A program made the position numbers and the translations under genes. Shown piece after piece: positions 1-5,498 of a DNA stretch of 5,498 nucleotides. The stretch covers positions 1 through 5,498 of the forward strand of contig CAXDOZ010000143.1 of NCBI GenBank assembly GCA_963991145.1, in the 5' to 3' direction. The DNA is from CAXDOZ01 sp963991145 (GTDB lineage Bacteria > Bacteroidota > Bacteroidia > Chitinophagales > JABDMM01). How positions within the stretch are numbered: the first letter of the stretch is position 1; the number at the start of each line of letters is the position of its first letter. Below the pieces are notes generated by a model. That model was not told the DNA's origin, did not search any database, and saw nothing but the letters and a program-made list of their open reading frames with translations.

Positions 1-773
1 GGCATCAATTCAATGAGCAAAGTGCTTCAAGCCAATCGGCCTATTTAGGCCCTAAATTCTCAGAAAAGGAAATTGAAAAATGCCTGAATCGAAATGGAGC
101 CAAATGGCATTTACTTTCAGATACTGACCTGTTTGATCAAACAGCAAAGGCAATTGCAAATGGAGAAGTTGTTGGCTGGTACCAGGGCAGAATGGAATTT
201 GGGCCAAGAGCTCTGGGAAACCGCAGCATTATTGGTGATCCTCGCAATGAGGAGATGCAAAAGAAATTGAATCTCAAGATCAAGTATCGCGAGAGTTTTA
301 GACCATTCGCCCCTTCAGTGCTGGAGGAAGATGCTGCGCAGTTTTTTAATTTGAATGTTCCCTCACCATATATGCTTTTGGTGGCACCGGTTAAAGAGGA
401 GAGAAGGGAGGCCGTTCCGGCCGATTATGCCTCGCTCCCCATGAAGGAGAAGCTCTACACGAAGCGCTCTGATCTACAGGCTATAACTCATGTCGATTTC
501 TCAGCTCGAGTTCAAACGGTCTCCAGAGAACAGAATGAGCGATACTATCAGCTCCTGCAGGCAATGAAAGCTGAGACAGGTGTTGGGATGCTGATCAATA
601 CGAGCTTTAATGTTCGTGGTGAGCCTATCGTTTGCACTCCTGATGATGCCTTCAATTGCTTTGTCTCTACTGAGATGGACAGATTGGTGATGGGCAATTA
701 CGTAATTTTAAAATCGGAACAAGACGATCACATTAAGAACCATAGCAAGGGTTCTACATTTAAAGCGGATTAA
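1..773 (+). CDS. O-carbamoyltransferase (NodU/CmcH/TobZ/SxtI family), 5'-truncated by the window edge
   Basis: This is the C-terminal part of a carbamoyltransferase. The family moves a carbamoyl group from carbamoyl phosphate to a hydroxyl of an antibiotic, Nod factor, toxin or sugar, with ATP, through a carbamoyl-adenylate. The reading frame is open from base 3, upstream of the first internal ATG at 192, so the gene starts outside the window; 256 residues are visible. Seen directly: SAYLGPKFS near visible residues 12-20, GWYQGRMEFGPRALGNRS at about 58-75, FRPFAPSVLEE at about 99-109, and NTSFNVRGEPIV at about 199-210. These are hallmarks of the C-terminal YrdC-like domain, which in TobZ forms carbamoyl-adenylate. 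The N-terminal Kae1-like domain lies mostly outside the window. The stop codon overlaps the next start as TAATG, so translation of the two is probably coupled. The family call is firm; the acceptor substrate cannot be read from this sequence. Confidence 0.95.
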   Translation, partial: HQFNEQSASSQSAYLGPKFSEKEIEKCLNRNGAKWHLLSDTDLFDQTAKAIANGEVVGWYQGRMEFGPRALGNRSIIGDPRNEEMQKKLNLKIKYRESFRPFAPSVLEEDAAQFFNLNVPSPYMLLVAPVKEERREAVPADYASLPMKEKLYTKRSDLQAITHVDFSARVQTVSREQNERYYQLLQAMKAETGVGMLINTSFNVRGEPIVCTPDDAFNCFVSTEMDRLVMGNYVILKSEQDDHIKNHSKGSTFKAD

Positions 774-919
774 TGGAGTTTTTAAAAGACCTGTGGAATT
801 TTCTGATCGAGCGTAAGAACTACTGGCTCATGCCGGTTTTGATCGTGATCGTATTATTGGGCCTGATCCTGATCTTCTCTCAAACTCCGGCCGGACCATT
901 CATTTACACCATCTTCTAA
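773..919 (+). CDS. DUF5989-type (SxtK-like) small single-helix membrane protein, 48 aa
   Basis: A 48-residue ORF fits exactly between its neighbours. Its ATG shares a base with the upstream TAA (TAATG at 771-775), and its own TAA shares a base with the next ATG (917-921). The protein begins MEFLKDLWNFLIERKNYWLM, has one strongly hydrophobic segment at about residues 19-36, and ends with a short polar tail containing a PAGP motif (39-42). I recognise the pattern of an amphipathic N-terminus, the basic ERKNYW stretch and one helix as the DUF5989 family. These proteins usually sit beside carbamoyltransferases and SxtJ-type proteins, and the saxitoxin gene sxtK is a member. The positive residues before the helix suggest a cytoplasmic N-terminus. 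Biochemical function is unknown; holding the carbamoyltransferase at the inner membrane is only inferred from the context. No Shine-Dalgarno sequence is visible, so reinitiation after the upstream stop is likely. Confidence 0.85.
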   Translation: MEFLKDLWNFLIERKNYWLMPVLIVIVLLGLILIFSQTPAGPFIYTIF

Positions 920-1302
920 TGCCTAAGCATGAACCATTGAAGGTGGTTGTCACCTTCTGCACCGTCTTTCTTCTCTTTGGCCTCTGGATGTACTTTGGCA
1001 AAGAAAGAGAATGGGCCCAGTGGATGATCTTTGGGGCAATCGCAATTCAAACACTCTCTCTTATCTCACCAGCATTTGCCAAACTGGCTGCCAATGCATG
1101 GATGACCTTTGGTAAGGGATTGGGATGGATTAACAGCCGCATCATTCTTTCTGTAGTTTACATTCTGGTGCTGACACCTGTAGCATTTCTTTACCGCATC
1201 TTTACTGGAGACAAGATGCAGCTAAAGAAGACCGAGGGTGCATCTTATTTTAAAGATCGATCGAAAAGCTATGAGCCATCTGATTTTGAAAAGCCCTGGT
1301 AA
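919..1302 (+). CDS. SxtJ-family membrane protein, 127 aa
   Basis: A small integral membrane protein with three predicted helices at about residues 9-26, 34-52 and 72-95, then a charged tail ending in SDFEKPW. The three-helix layout and the conserved C-terminal DFEKPW motif match the family named after SxtJ of the saxitoxin cluster, a protein of unknown function. The ATG overlaps the preceding TAA, continuing the coupled run from the carbamoyltransferase. The last 32 bases also encode the start of the following lipoprotein gene in another frame. The invariant-looking tail after the last helix could be a docking peptide for a soluble partner such as the carbamoyltransferase; this is inference. 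Family assignment rests on recall of the motif, length and gene neighbourhood, not on an alignment. Confidence 0.85.
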   Translation: MPKHEPLKVVVTFCTVFLLFGLWMYFGKEREWAQWMIFGAIAIQTLSLISPAFAKLAANAWMTFGKGLGWINSRIILSVVYILVLTPVAFLYRIFTGDKMQLKKTEGASYFKDRSKSYEPSDFEKPW

Positions 1303-2074
1303 GCTCCTGATACTTGCAATATTCTTATTTGCCTGTAACTCATCTGAAGAGGAATCTGAAACGCTGACTCCGGGAGTGGATGTTCAGGTAATTGAACCTA
1401 CAGCCACTGTTGAGAAACCAGTTTCTACTGATGCAGAGTTAGTTCCATGTTCCTGCGAATTCAATTATGGCGATAGCACTTACCGGGAACCTGTAATGAG
1501 AGCATTTTACAATGGAAGTGATCTTGCATTCTGCGGTCCAACTACCTACACCAGTGGAGATACGATTGCAATCTTTGAAGGATTTCAATTAGTTGATTGC
1601 TGGAGAGAAAAGGTGGTCATCGATTACAATCGTCCTAACTGGACGGTGATGACCAAAAGAGTTTCTGATATCTCAGTAGAGATGTTGGAATACTACAATC
1701 TGCCCGCAGGGCAAAGCTTTGCAAACAAAAGCATGACCATCTTTCAGGCTTTCATTGTAATGGAACCCGAGTATGGGATCTATTCCTTCATGCAAACCAA
1801 ATGTATTGTAGACCCGAACTCAATTTCAGATAATGATTGGAGCAGCTTGCCTGCGCTTAGAGATGAGCAAAGTGGAGCTACGGGAAAAGGACTTACTGCT
1901 GAAACAATTCAAAAATTCTTCCTTTGGGCAGTCAAAGATCCTGAGAATGGAAGATCTCCTTTCGTAAGTCTTAAGGAATACAAGATGGCTGCCGGAGCAA
2001 TTGAGGAGTTTAATAGTCTCCTTTCAATTTTAAATAGCTACGAAGCGGCTCTGGAACAAACAACTACTCTTTAA
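1271..2074 (+). CDS. predicted lipoprotein of unknown function, 267 aa
   Basis: I do not recognise a family. From the ATG at 1271 the protein has a short basic N-terminus (K7, K11), a hydrophobic stretch at residues 12-21 and a lipobox-like LFAC, predicting lipidation at Cys22. Residues 23-30 read NSSEEESE. This acidic run right after the cysteine resembles the lipoprotein export signals that send Bacteroidota lipoproteins to the outer face of the outer membrane. The mature part holds five more cysteines (60, 62, 88, 110, 178), including a CSC pair, and is rich in aromatic and acidic residues. An ATG at 1238 is in frame but would add a polar, charged stretch before the signal peptide, so 1271 is preferred. 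The gene overlaps the SxtJ-type gene by 32 bases, implying co-transcription with the carbamoyltransferase group. It ends 11 bases inside the convergent small gene. Confidence 0.8.
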   Translation: MSHLILKSPGKLLILAIFLFACNSSEEESETLTPGVDVQVIEPTATVEKPVSTDAELVPCSCEFNYGDSTYREPVMRAFYNGSDLAFCGPTTYTSGDTIAIFEGFQLVDCWREKVVIDYNRPNWTVMTKRVSDISVEMLEYYNLPAGQSFANKSMTIFQAFIVMEPEYGIYSFMQTKCIVDPNSISDNDWSSLPALRDEQSGATGKGLTAETIQKFFLWAVKDPENGRSPFVSLKEYKMAAGAIEEFNSLLSILNSYEAALEQTTTL

Positions 2075-2261
2075 CCTCTTCAAAGTCGATGTAGTCTACG
2101 TCGGATAGATCAGGGTCTTTATGCCTCGCATTTGGGTCTTGCTTCACCCGCATTGTCGGTCTCTTCTCTTTATCCATCGCCTGGTTCTTTTGGAAGAATC
2201 GGTAGATCCTTATCACCGCCCAGACAGCAAGAAAAAGTAATGCAGCATTAAGAAGTTTCAT
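2064..2261 (-). CDS. DUF4834-like small membrane protein, 65 aa
   Basis: A short protein with one N-terminal hydrophobic helix at about residues 4-20, a basic stretch right after it (R21, R24, K28), a lysine- and arginine-rich middle and an acidic end reading VDYIDFEEVKE. The helix, charged linker and terminal YxDFEEV-type motif match my recollection of DUF4834, a small-protein family of Bacteroidota with unknown function. The positive-inside rule places the tail in the cytoplasm. The gene lies 49 bases downstream of carB on the same strand. I see neither a clear TAnnTTTG element nor a terminator hairpin in that gap (2262-2310), so read-through from carB is likely. Its 3' end overlaps the convergent lipoprotein gene by 11 bases. 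The family call is tentative; that it is a real gene is well supported by position and composition. Confidence 0.72.
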   Translation of the reverse strand: MKLLNAALLFLAVWAVIRIYRFFQKNQAMDKEKRPTMRVKQDPNARHKDPDLSDVDYIDFEEVKE

Positions 2262-2310
2262 TAATTGAGCTTTTGTGTTTAATGCATCTGAATGATAAAT
2301 AGTTCTGCAA

Positions 2311-5151
2311 CTACTTACTTAGGTACATAGATTTCACTTTGTATAACTCTCTGAAGTGTTGGTCGCTGGTATCCTTGATAAAGCGGATAGCCTCACCGGT
2401 TGATTTCATCTCAGGCCCAAGCTCCTTGTTCACATTAGGGAACTTATCGAAAGAGAATACTGGCTCTTTGATCGCATATCCTTCAAGCTTTTCTTCGAAT
2501 GTGAATTCCTTAAGCTTTGCAGATCCTGTCATCACTTTTGTAGCGACATTCAGGTAAGGGATCTGGTATGCTTTACAGATGAATGGAACTGTTCTCGATG
2601 CTCTTGGATTTGCTTCGATCACGTAAACCTTATCCTTATCCGGAGTCTCACCGCGCTTAACAACAAACTGGATATTGATTAATCCTTTGATCTTAAGTGC
2701 AAGTGCAATTCTCTTCGTGTACTCCTTCATCGTTTCGATCGCCTGCTCGCTAAGGTCGAATGGAGGAAGAACCGAGTTTGAGTCTCCTGAGTGAATTCCT
2801 GCAGGTTCGATATGCTCCATCACACCTACGATCTGAACATCTTCTCCATCGCAGATCGCATCAACCTCTGCCTCTTCAGCTCTGTCGAGGAAATGATCAA
2901 TAAGGATGTTGTTGTCCTTATGGTGCTTCATGATGTCGAGTACAGATCTGGTAAGATCTTCATCGTTGATCACGATCTTCATTCTTTGTCCACCCAGTAC
3001 ATATGACGGACGAACAAGAACGGGGTATCCAACCTTGTGAGCTACTTCAATCGCCTCTTCAGCAGTTTTGGCAGCACCGTATTCCGGGTAAGGAATTCCA
3101 AGCTCTTTCAATAGGTCTGAGAAGCGCTCACGATCCTCAGCGATATCCATATCATCAAAGCTGGTGCCGATGATCTTGATACCGTAGTCTTTTAATTTCT
3201 CAGCAAGCTTCAAGGCTGTTTGACCTCCAAGCTGAACGATCACACCTTCAGGTTTCTCGAAGTCTATCAACTCGCGAAGGTGCTCCCAGAATACCGGCTC
3301 GAAGTAAAGCTTGTCGGCGATATCGAAATCGGTAGAAACAGTCTCAGGGTTACAGTTAACCATGATTGATTCATAGCCCGACTCTTTCAATGCCATCAAA
3401 CCGTGAACACAGCAGTAATCGAATTCGATTCCCTGGCCAATTCTGTTTGGACCGGAACCGAGTACGATGATCTTCTTATTATCTGAGGCAACACTATCGT
3501 TCTCCTCTTCAAAAGTTGAGTAGTAATAAGGAGTCTTTGCTTCGAACTCTGCAGCACAGGTATCAACCTGCTTGTAAAGTCTTTTTACTCCAAGCTCTCT
3601 TCTTCTGTTGTATACATCATCTTCAGTCACATCCTTGCGAAGCAAGTAAGCGATCTGCTCGTCTGAATAACCTTTTTGCTTGATAGCCAACCACTCCTCA
3701 GCGGTGATCTCATCGAGCTTCATCTTACCAATCGCTTTATCGGTGTCAACCAGATCCTGAATCTGATTCAGATACCACTTGTCGATCTTAGTTAGGTCGA
3801 ATACTTTATTCAATGGTACTCCAAGCTCAAGGGCATCCTTGATCTTGAAAAGACGATCCCATGATGGGTTCTTCAAACGATCGAGGACATCGTCAGTCTT
3901 GATCCATGATTTACCATCACCACCTAAACCAATCTTGTTATTCTCAAGCGACTGACAGGCTTTCTGCAATGCTTCCTGGAATGATCTTCCAATTGACATC
4001 ACCTCACCAACCGACTTCATTTGAAGTCCAAGTGTCTCATCACATCCCTTGAACTTCTCAAAGTTCCATCTCGGGATCTTCACGATCACATAGTCAAGTG
4101 TTGGCTCGAAGAAGGCAGAAGTTGTCTTCGTGATTTGATTCTTAAGCTCATCCAGGTGATAACCGATCGCAAGCTTAGCAGCGATCTTAGCAATTGGATA
4201 ACCAGTTGCTTTGGATGCAAGGGCAGATGAACGAGAAACCCTTGGATTGATCTCGATGGCGATCACATGCTCGGTAGCCGGATCAACAGAGAACTGAACA
4301 TTACAACCTCCTGCAAACTCACCAAGTGAGCGCATCATCAGCTTTGCCATATTACGCATCTGCTGGAAGGTAGGATCTGAAAGGGTCATGGCAGGCGCTA
4401 CCGTGATTGAATCACCTGTGTGAACACCCATTGGATCCATATTCTCTACCGTACAAATCACTACGAAATTGTCATTTGAATCACGGAGAAGCTCCAGCTC
4501 GTATTCTTTCCAACCGATCACTGCTTGCTCTACCAGTACTTCGTGCGTTGGAGAAGCTTCTAGCCCTCGCTTCAATTTTGCATCAAACTCATCTTTGGTC
4601 CATACGAAAGAACCACCTGTTCCACCAAGAGTATATGAAGGACGAATAACAAGAGGGAATCCGATCTCCTGACCAGCTTCTTTTCCTTCGAGGAATGAGT
4701 TTGCAATTTTTGATTTGGCTACCGGGATCCCGATCTCGCCCATTAATTTTCTGAACTCTTCTCTGTTCTCTGCAAGATCGATCGCATTGAAATCAACTCC
4801 GATCACTCGAACATTATGCTTGTCCCAAACACCTTGCTCATTCGCATCCATGCTCAGGTTAAGAGCAGTTTGCCCTCCCATAGTTGGAAGTACAGCATCA
4901 ATATCAGGGTGCTTTTCTAATACCTCATTAATGGATTCAACCGTAAGCGGTAAGAGATAAATATTATCTGCTGTAACCGGATCCGTCATGATAGTTGCCG
5001 GATTCGAATTGATCAGCGTTACAATAATTCCTTCTTCTCTTAATGATCTTGAAGCTTGAGAGCCCGAATAGTCAAATTCGCAGGCTTGTCCGATGATGAT
5101 TGGACCACTTCCAATGATTAGTACGTGTTTAATCGAGGTATCCCTTGGCAT
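2311..5151 (-). CDS. carB: carbamoyl-phosphate synthase large subunit, short form without the MGS domain, 946 aa
   Basis: CarB makes carbamoyl phosphate from bicarbonate, ammonia delivered by CarA, and two ATP, for arginine and pyrimidine synthesis in the cytoplasm. The first half has GSGPIIIGQACEFDY (14-28), RPSYTLGGTGG (170-180) and EINPRVSRSSALASKATG (300-317). The second half has GSGPNRIGQGIEFDY (565-579), RPSYVLGGQRM (714-724) and IEANPRASRTVPF (845-857). Residues matching the E. coli ATP and metal ligands are present: R130, R170, Q286, E300 and N302 in the first half; R674, R714, Q828, E846 and N848 in the second. The protein ends soon after LGPEMKSTGEA (911-921), where E. coli CarB (1073 aa) continues into the MGS-like allosteric domain. 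As I recall, Bacteroidota CarB proteins are commonly this short. The start at 5151 gives MPRDTSIKHVLIIGSGP, which aligns with the E. coli N-terminus. An in-frame ATG at 5259 would add 36 unlikely residues and overlap the divergent gene. CarA is not in the window. Confidence 0.97.
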   Translation of the reverse strand: MPRDTSIKHVLIIGSGPIIIGQACEFDYSGSQASRSLREEGIIVTLINSNPATIMTDPVTADNIYLLPLTVESINEVLEKHPDIDAVLPTMGGQTALNLSMDANEQGVWDKHNVRVIGVDFNAIDLAENREEFRKLMGEIGIPVAKSKIANSFLEGKEAGQEIGFPLVIRPSYTLGGTGGSFVWTKDEFDAKLKRGLEASPTHEVLVEQAVIGWKEYELELLRDSNDNFVVICTVENMDPMGVHTGDSITVAPAMTLSDPTFQQMRNMAKLMMRSLGEFAGGCNVQFSVDPATEHVIAIEINPRVSRSSALASKATGYPIAKIAAKLAIGYHLDELKNQITKTTSAFFEPTLDYVIVKIPRWNFEKFKGCDETLGLQMKSVGEVMSIGRSFQEALQKACQSLENNKIGLGGDGKSWIKTDDVLDRLKNPSWDRLFKIKDALELGVPLNKVFDLTKIDKWYLNQIQDLVDTDKAIGKMKLDEITAEEWLAIKQKGYSDEQIAYLLRKDVTEDDVYNRRRELGVKRLYKQVDTCAAEFEAKTPYYYSTFEEENDSVASDNKKIIVLGSGPNRIGQGIEFDYCCVHGLMALKESGYESIMVNCNPETVSTDFDIADKLYFEPVFWEHLRELIDFEKPEGVIVQLGGQTALKLAEKLKDYGIKIIGTSFDDMDIAEDRERFSDLLKELGIPYPEYGAAKTAEEAIEVAHKVGYPVLVRPSYVLGGQRMKIVINDEDLTRSVLDIMKHHKDNNILIDHFLDRAEEAEVDAICDGEDVQIVGVMEHIEPAGIHSGDSNSVLPPFDLSEQAIETMKEYTKRIALALKIKGLINIQFVVKRGETPDKDKVYVIEANPRASRTVPFICKAYQIPYLNVATKVMTGSAKLKEFTFEEKLEGYAIKEPVFSFDKFPNVNKELGPEMKSTGEAIRFIKDTSDQHFRELYKVKSMYLSK

Positions 5152-5163
5152 AAATACGTTTTT

Positions 5164-5176
5164 GGTCTTGCAGACC
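5164..5176. repeat. perfect inverted repeat in the carB leader
   Basis: GGTCT-TGC-AGACC has two perfect five-base arms around a three-base centre. It lies 12 bases upstream of the carB ATG and downstream of the candidate -7 element, so it would be transcribed as a small GC-containing hairpin in the carB leader. It could be a protein-binding site, an RNA hairpin affecting ribosome access, or chance. The rest of the leader is A/T-rich, which makes the dyad stand out. Confidence 0.4.
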
Positions 5177-5181
5177 TGTGA

Positions 5182-5200
5182 GCAAAATTTCGGCAAATTT
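5182..5200. repeat. short direct repeat overlapping the carB -7 element
   Basis: GCAAAATTT at 5182-5190 is followed after two bases by GCAAATTT at 5193-5200. The second copy covers most of the candidate carB -7 element on the opposite strand. Two near-identical A/T-rich units over a promoter could be operator half-sites, but the low complexity makes chance quite possible. Confidence 0.25.
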
Positions 5201-5201
5201 A
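5194..5201 (-). promoter_or_regulatory. candidate Bacteroidota -7 promoter element for carB
   Basis: On the minus strand this reads TAAATTTG, an exact match to the TAnnTTTG -7 consensus known for the primary sigma factor of Bacteroidota. It sits 42 bases upstream of the carB ATG, so transcription would begin near 5187 and leave a leader of about 35 bases, a plausible length. No convincing TTG/TTTG -33 box lies at the expected distance, which lowers confidence. The carB start itself has no Shine-Dalgarno sequence but an A/U-rich leader, as is common in the phylum. Confidence 0.4.
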
Positions 5202-5223
5202 GCGCATTGGGAAATAAATCTGT

Positions 5224-5231
5224 TAGTATTG
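5224..5231 (+). promoter_or_regulatory. weak candidate -7 element for the glycosyltransferase gene
   Basis: TAGTATTG matches TAnnTTTG at five of the six defined positions. It lies 22 bases upstream of the glycosyltransferase ATG, so any leader would be short. No proper -33 box was found. It is the best plus-strand candidate in the intergenic region but could be chance. Confidence 0.18.
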
Positions 5232-5253
5232 GGTCAAAGGATTTCCCTACGAT

Positions 5254-5498
5254 ATGCACAATTTTGAGCCAGTGGTTTTTTTAAGCTTTTTCGCCCTTTT
5301 GGGAGGCTTGCTTTATCTGGGCTCGATCCTATATCTAAAGAAAGGCTGGCAAGGTCTGATAAATCAGAGATCAGTTTCAAGATCAGGCATAGAGGCTATT
5401 ACGGTGATCGTGCCGATGAGGAACGAAGAGGCAAAGATCAAAGCCTGTCTCGATAGTATTCTGGCACAGGATTACGCGGCATCAATCAAGCTTATCGT
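5254..5498 (+). CDS. membrane-anchored family 2 glycosyltransferase, 3'-truncated by the window edge
   Basis: The frame from the ATG at 5254 stays open to the end of the window, giving 81 complete codons. Residues 7-28 form one hydrophobic helix, followed by a basic stretch (KKGWQ). Then comes ITVIVPMRNEEAKIKACL at about 49-66 and DSILAQDY at 67-74. That is the first beta strand and nucleotide-binding start of a GT-A fold family 2 glycosyltransferase (IVPxRNE, then SxLxQxY). The DxD motif and acceptor region would lie beyond the edge. An N-terminal helix before the catalytic domain is usual for membrane-bound GT2 enzymes that build polysaccharides or glycolipids. The gene is divergent from carB across 102 bases. 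Its substrate cannot be predicted. The fold assignment is secure; the exact start is likely because the helix begins right after it. Confidence 0.88.
   Translation, partial: MHNFEPVVFLSFFALLGGLLYLGSILYLKKGWQGLINQRSVSRSGIEAITVIVPMRNEEAKIKACLDSILAQDYAASIKLI

Noticed and set aside
1238..1270. Upstream in-frame ATG as the start of the lipoprotein, with a repeated HLILK stretch in the extended N-terminus
   Set aside because: The extension puts a polar charged segment before the signal peptide and deepens overlap with the SxtJ-type gene. The HLILK repeat is a by-product of similar DNA encoding the conserved SxtJ tail in the other frame.
1..1302. A saxitoxin or other toxin biosynthesis cluster
   Set aside because: Only the carbamoyltransferase and the two small membrane families are shared. 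None of the core saxitoxin genes, such as the SxtA polyketide-like synthase, the amidinotransferase or the oxygenases, are present, and the neighbours are a lipoprotein and carB.
2339..4960. Several plus-strand ORFs of 67-81 codons opposite carB
   Set aside because: They lie antisense to a strongly conserved coding sequence, in several overlapping frames, and encode low-complexity serine-, leucine- or cysteine-rich peptides with no recognisable domain. They are shadows of carB.
5152..5259. N-terminal extension of CarB to the ATG at 5259
   Set aside because: The extra 36 residues have no counterpart in CarB, cover the intergenic region and run over the start of the divergent glycosyltransferase gene. 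The start at 5151 aligns with the E. coli N-terminus.
5355..5368. Palindrome TCTGAT-AA-ATCAGA followed by further GATCAG copies
   Set aside because: It lies inside the coding sequence of the glycosyltransferase, in the linker after the membrane helix, with a two-base loop and no T-run. It is most likely a coincidence of local sequence.

Overview
The window looks like chromosomal DNA of a member of the Bacteroidota, possibly a marine Cytophagales or Flavobacteriia relative. The clues are a short CarB that stops before the MGS domain and ends in YLSK, a DUF4834-like small membrane protein, gene starts without recognisable Shine-Dalgarno sequences, a TAnnTTTG-type promoter candidate, and a lipoprotein with an acidic stretch just after its lipidated cysteine. 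No RNA gene, CRISPR array, insertion sequence or phage gene was seen, and no gene-free stretch exceeds about 100 bases.

Left part, plus strand (1-2074): a tightly packed run of four genes. It opens with the C-terminal 256 residues of a NodU/CmcH/TobZ/SxtI-type O-carbamoyltransferase. Next come a 48-residue DUF5989-type protein with one membrane helix (missed by length-limited ORF callers), a 127-residue SxtJ-type protein with three membrane helices, and a 267-residue predicted lipoprotein of unknown function. The first three genes are joined by two TAATG stop/start overlaps. The lipoprotein gene begins inside the SxtJ-type gene. The first three correspond to the sxtI, sxtK and sxtJ families of the cyanobacterial saxitoxin cluster. 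Nothing here points to toxin synthesis. The likelier reading is that these three families form a general carbamoylation unit, perhaps membrane-associated, of which the sxt cluster has one version.

Middle and right, minus strand (2064-5151): carB, the large subunit of carbamoyl-phosphate synthase, is followed after 49 bases by the small DUF4834-like gene. That gene converges on the lipoprotein gene with an 11-base tail-to-tail overlap. CarB has both ATP-grasp halves with their key residues, but lacks the C-terminal MGS-like allosteric domain that binds UMP/IMP in the E. coli enzyme.

Right edge, plus strand (5254-5498): the start of a membrane-anchored family 2 glycosyltransferase, divergent from carB across a 102-base region. 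That region holds a promoter candidate for carB, a near-perfect direct repeat and a small perfect inverted repeat.

Taken together, an enzyme that makes carbamoyl phosphate (CarB) lies beside one that uses it (the carbamoyltransferase), with membrane and glycosyltransferase genes nearby. A role in modifying a cell-surface or secreted glycan-like product fits this layout but is an inference. carB itself is a housekeeping gene for arginine and pyrimidine synthesis.
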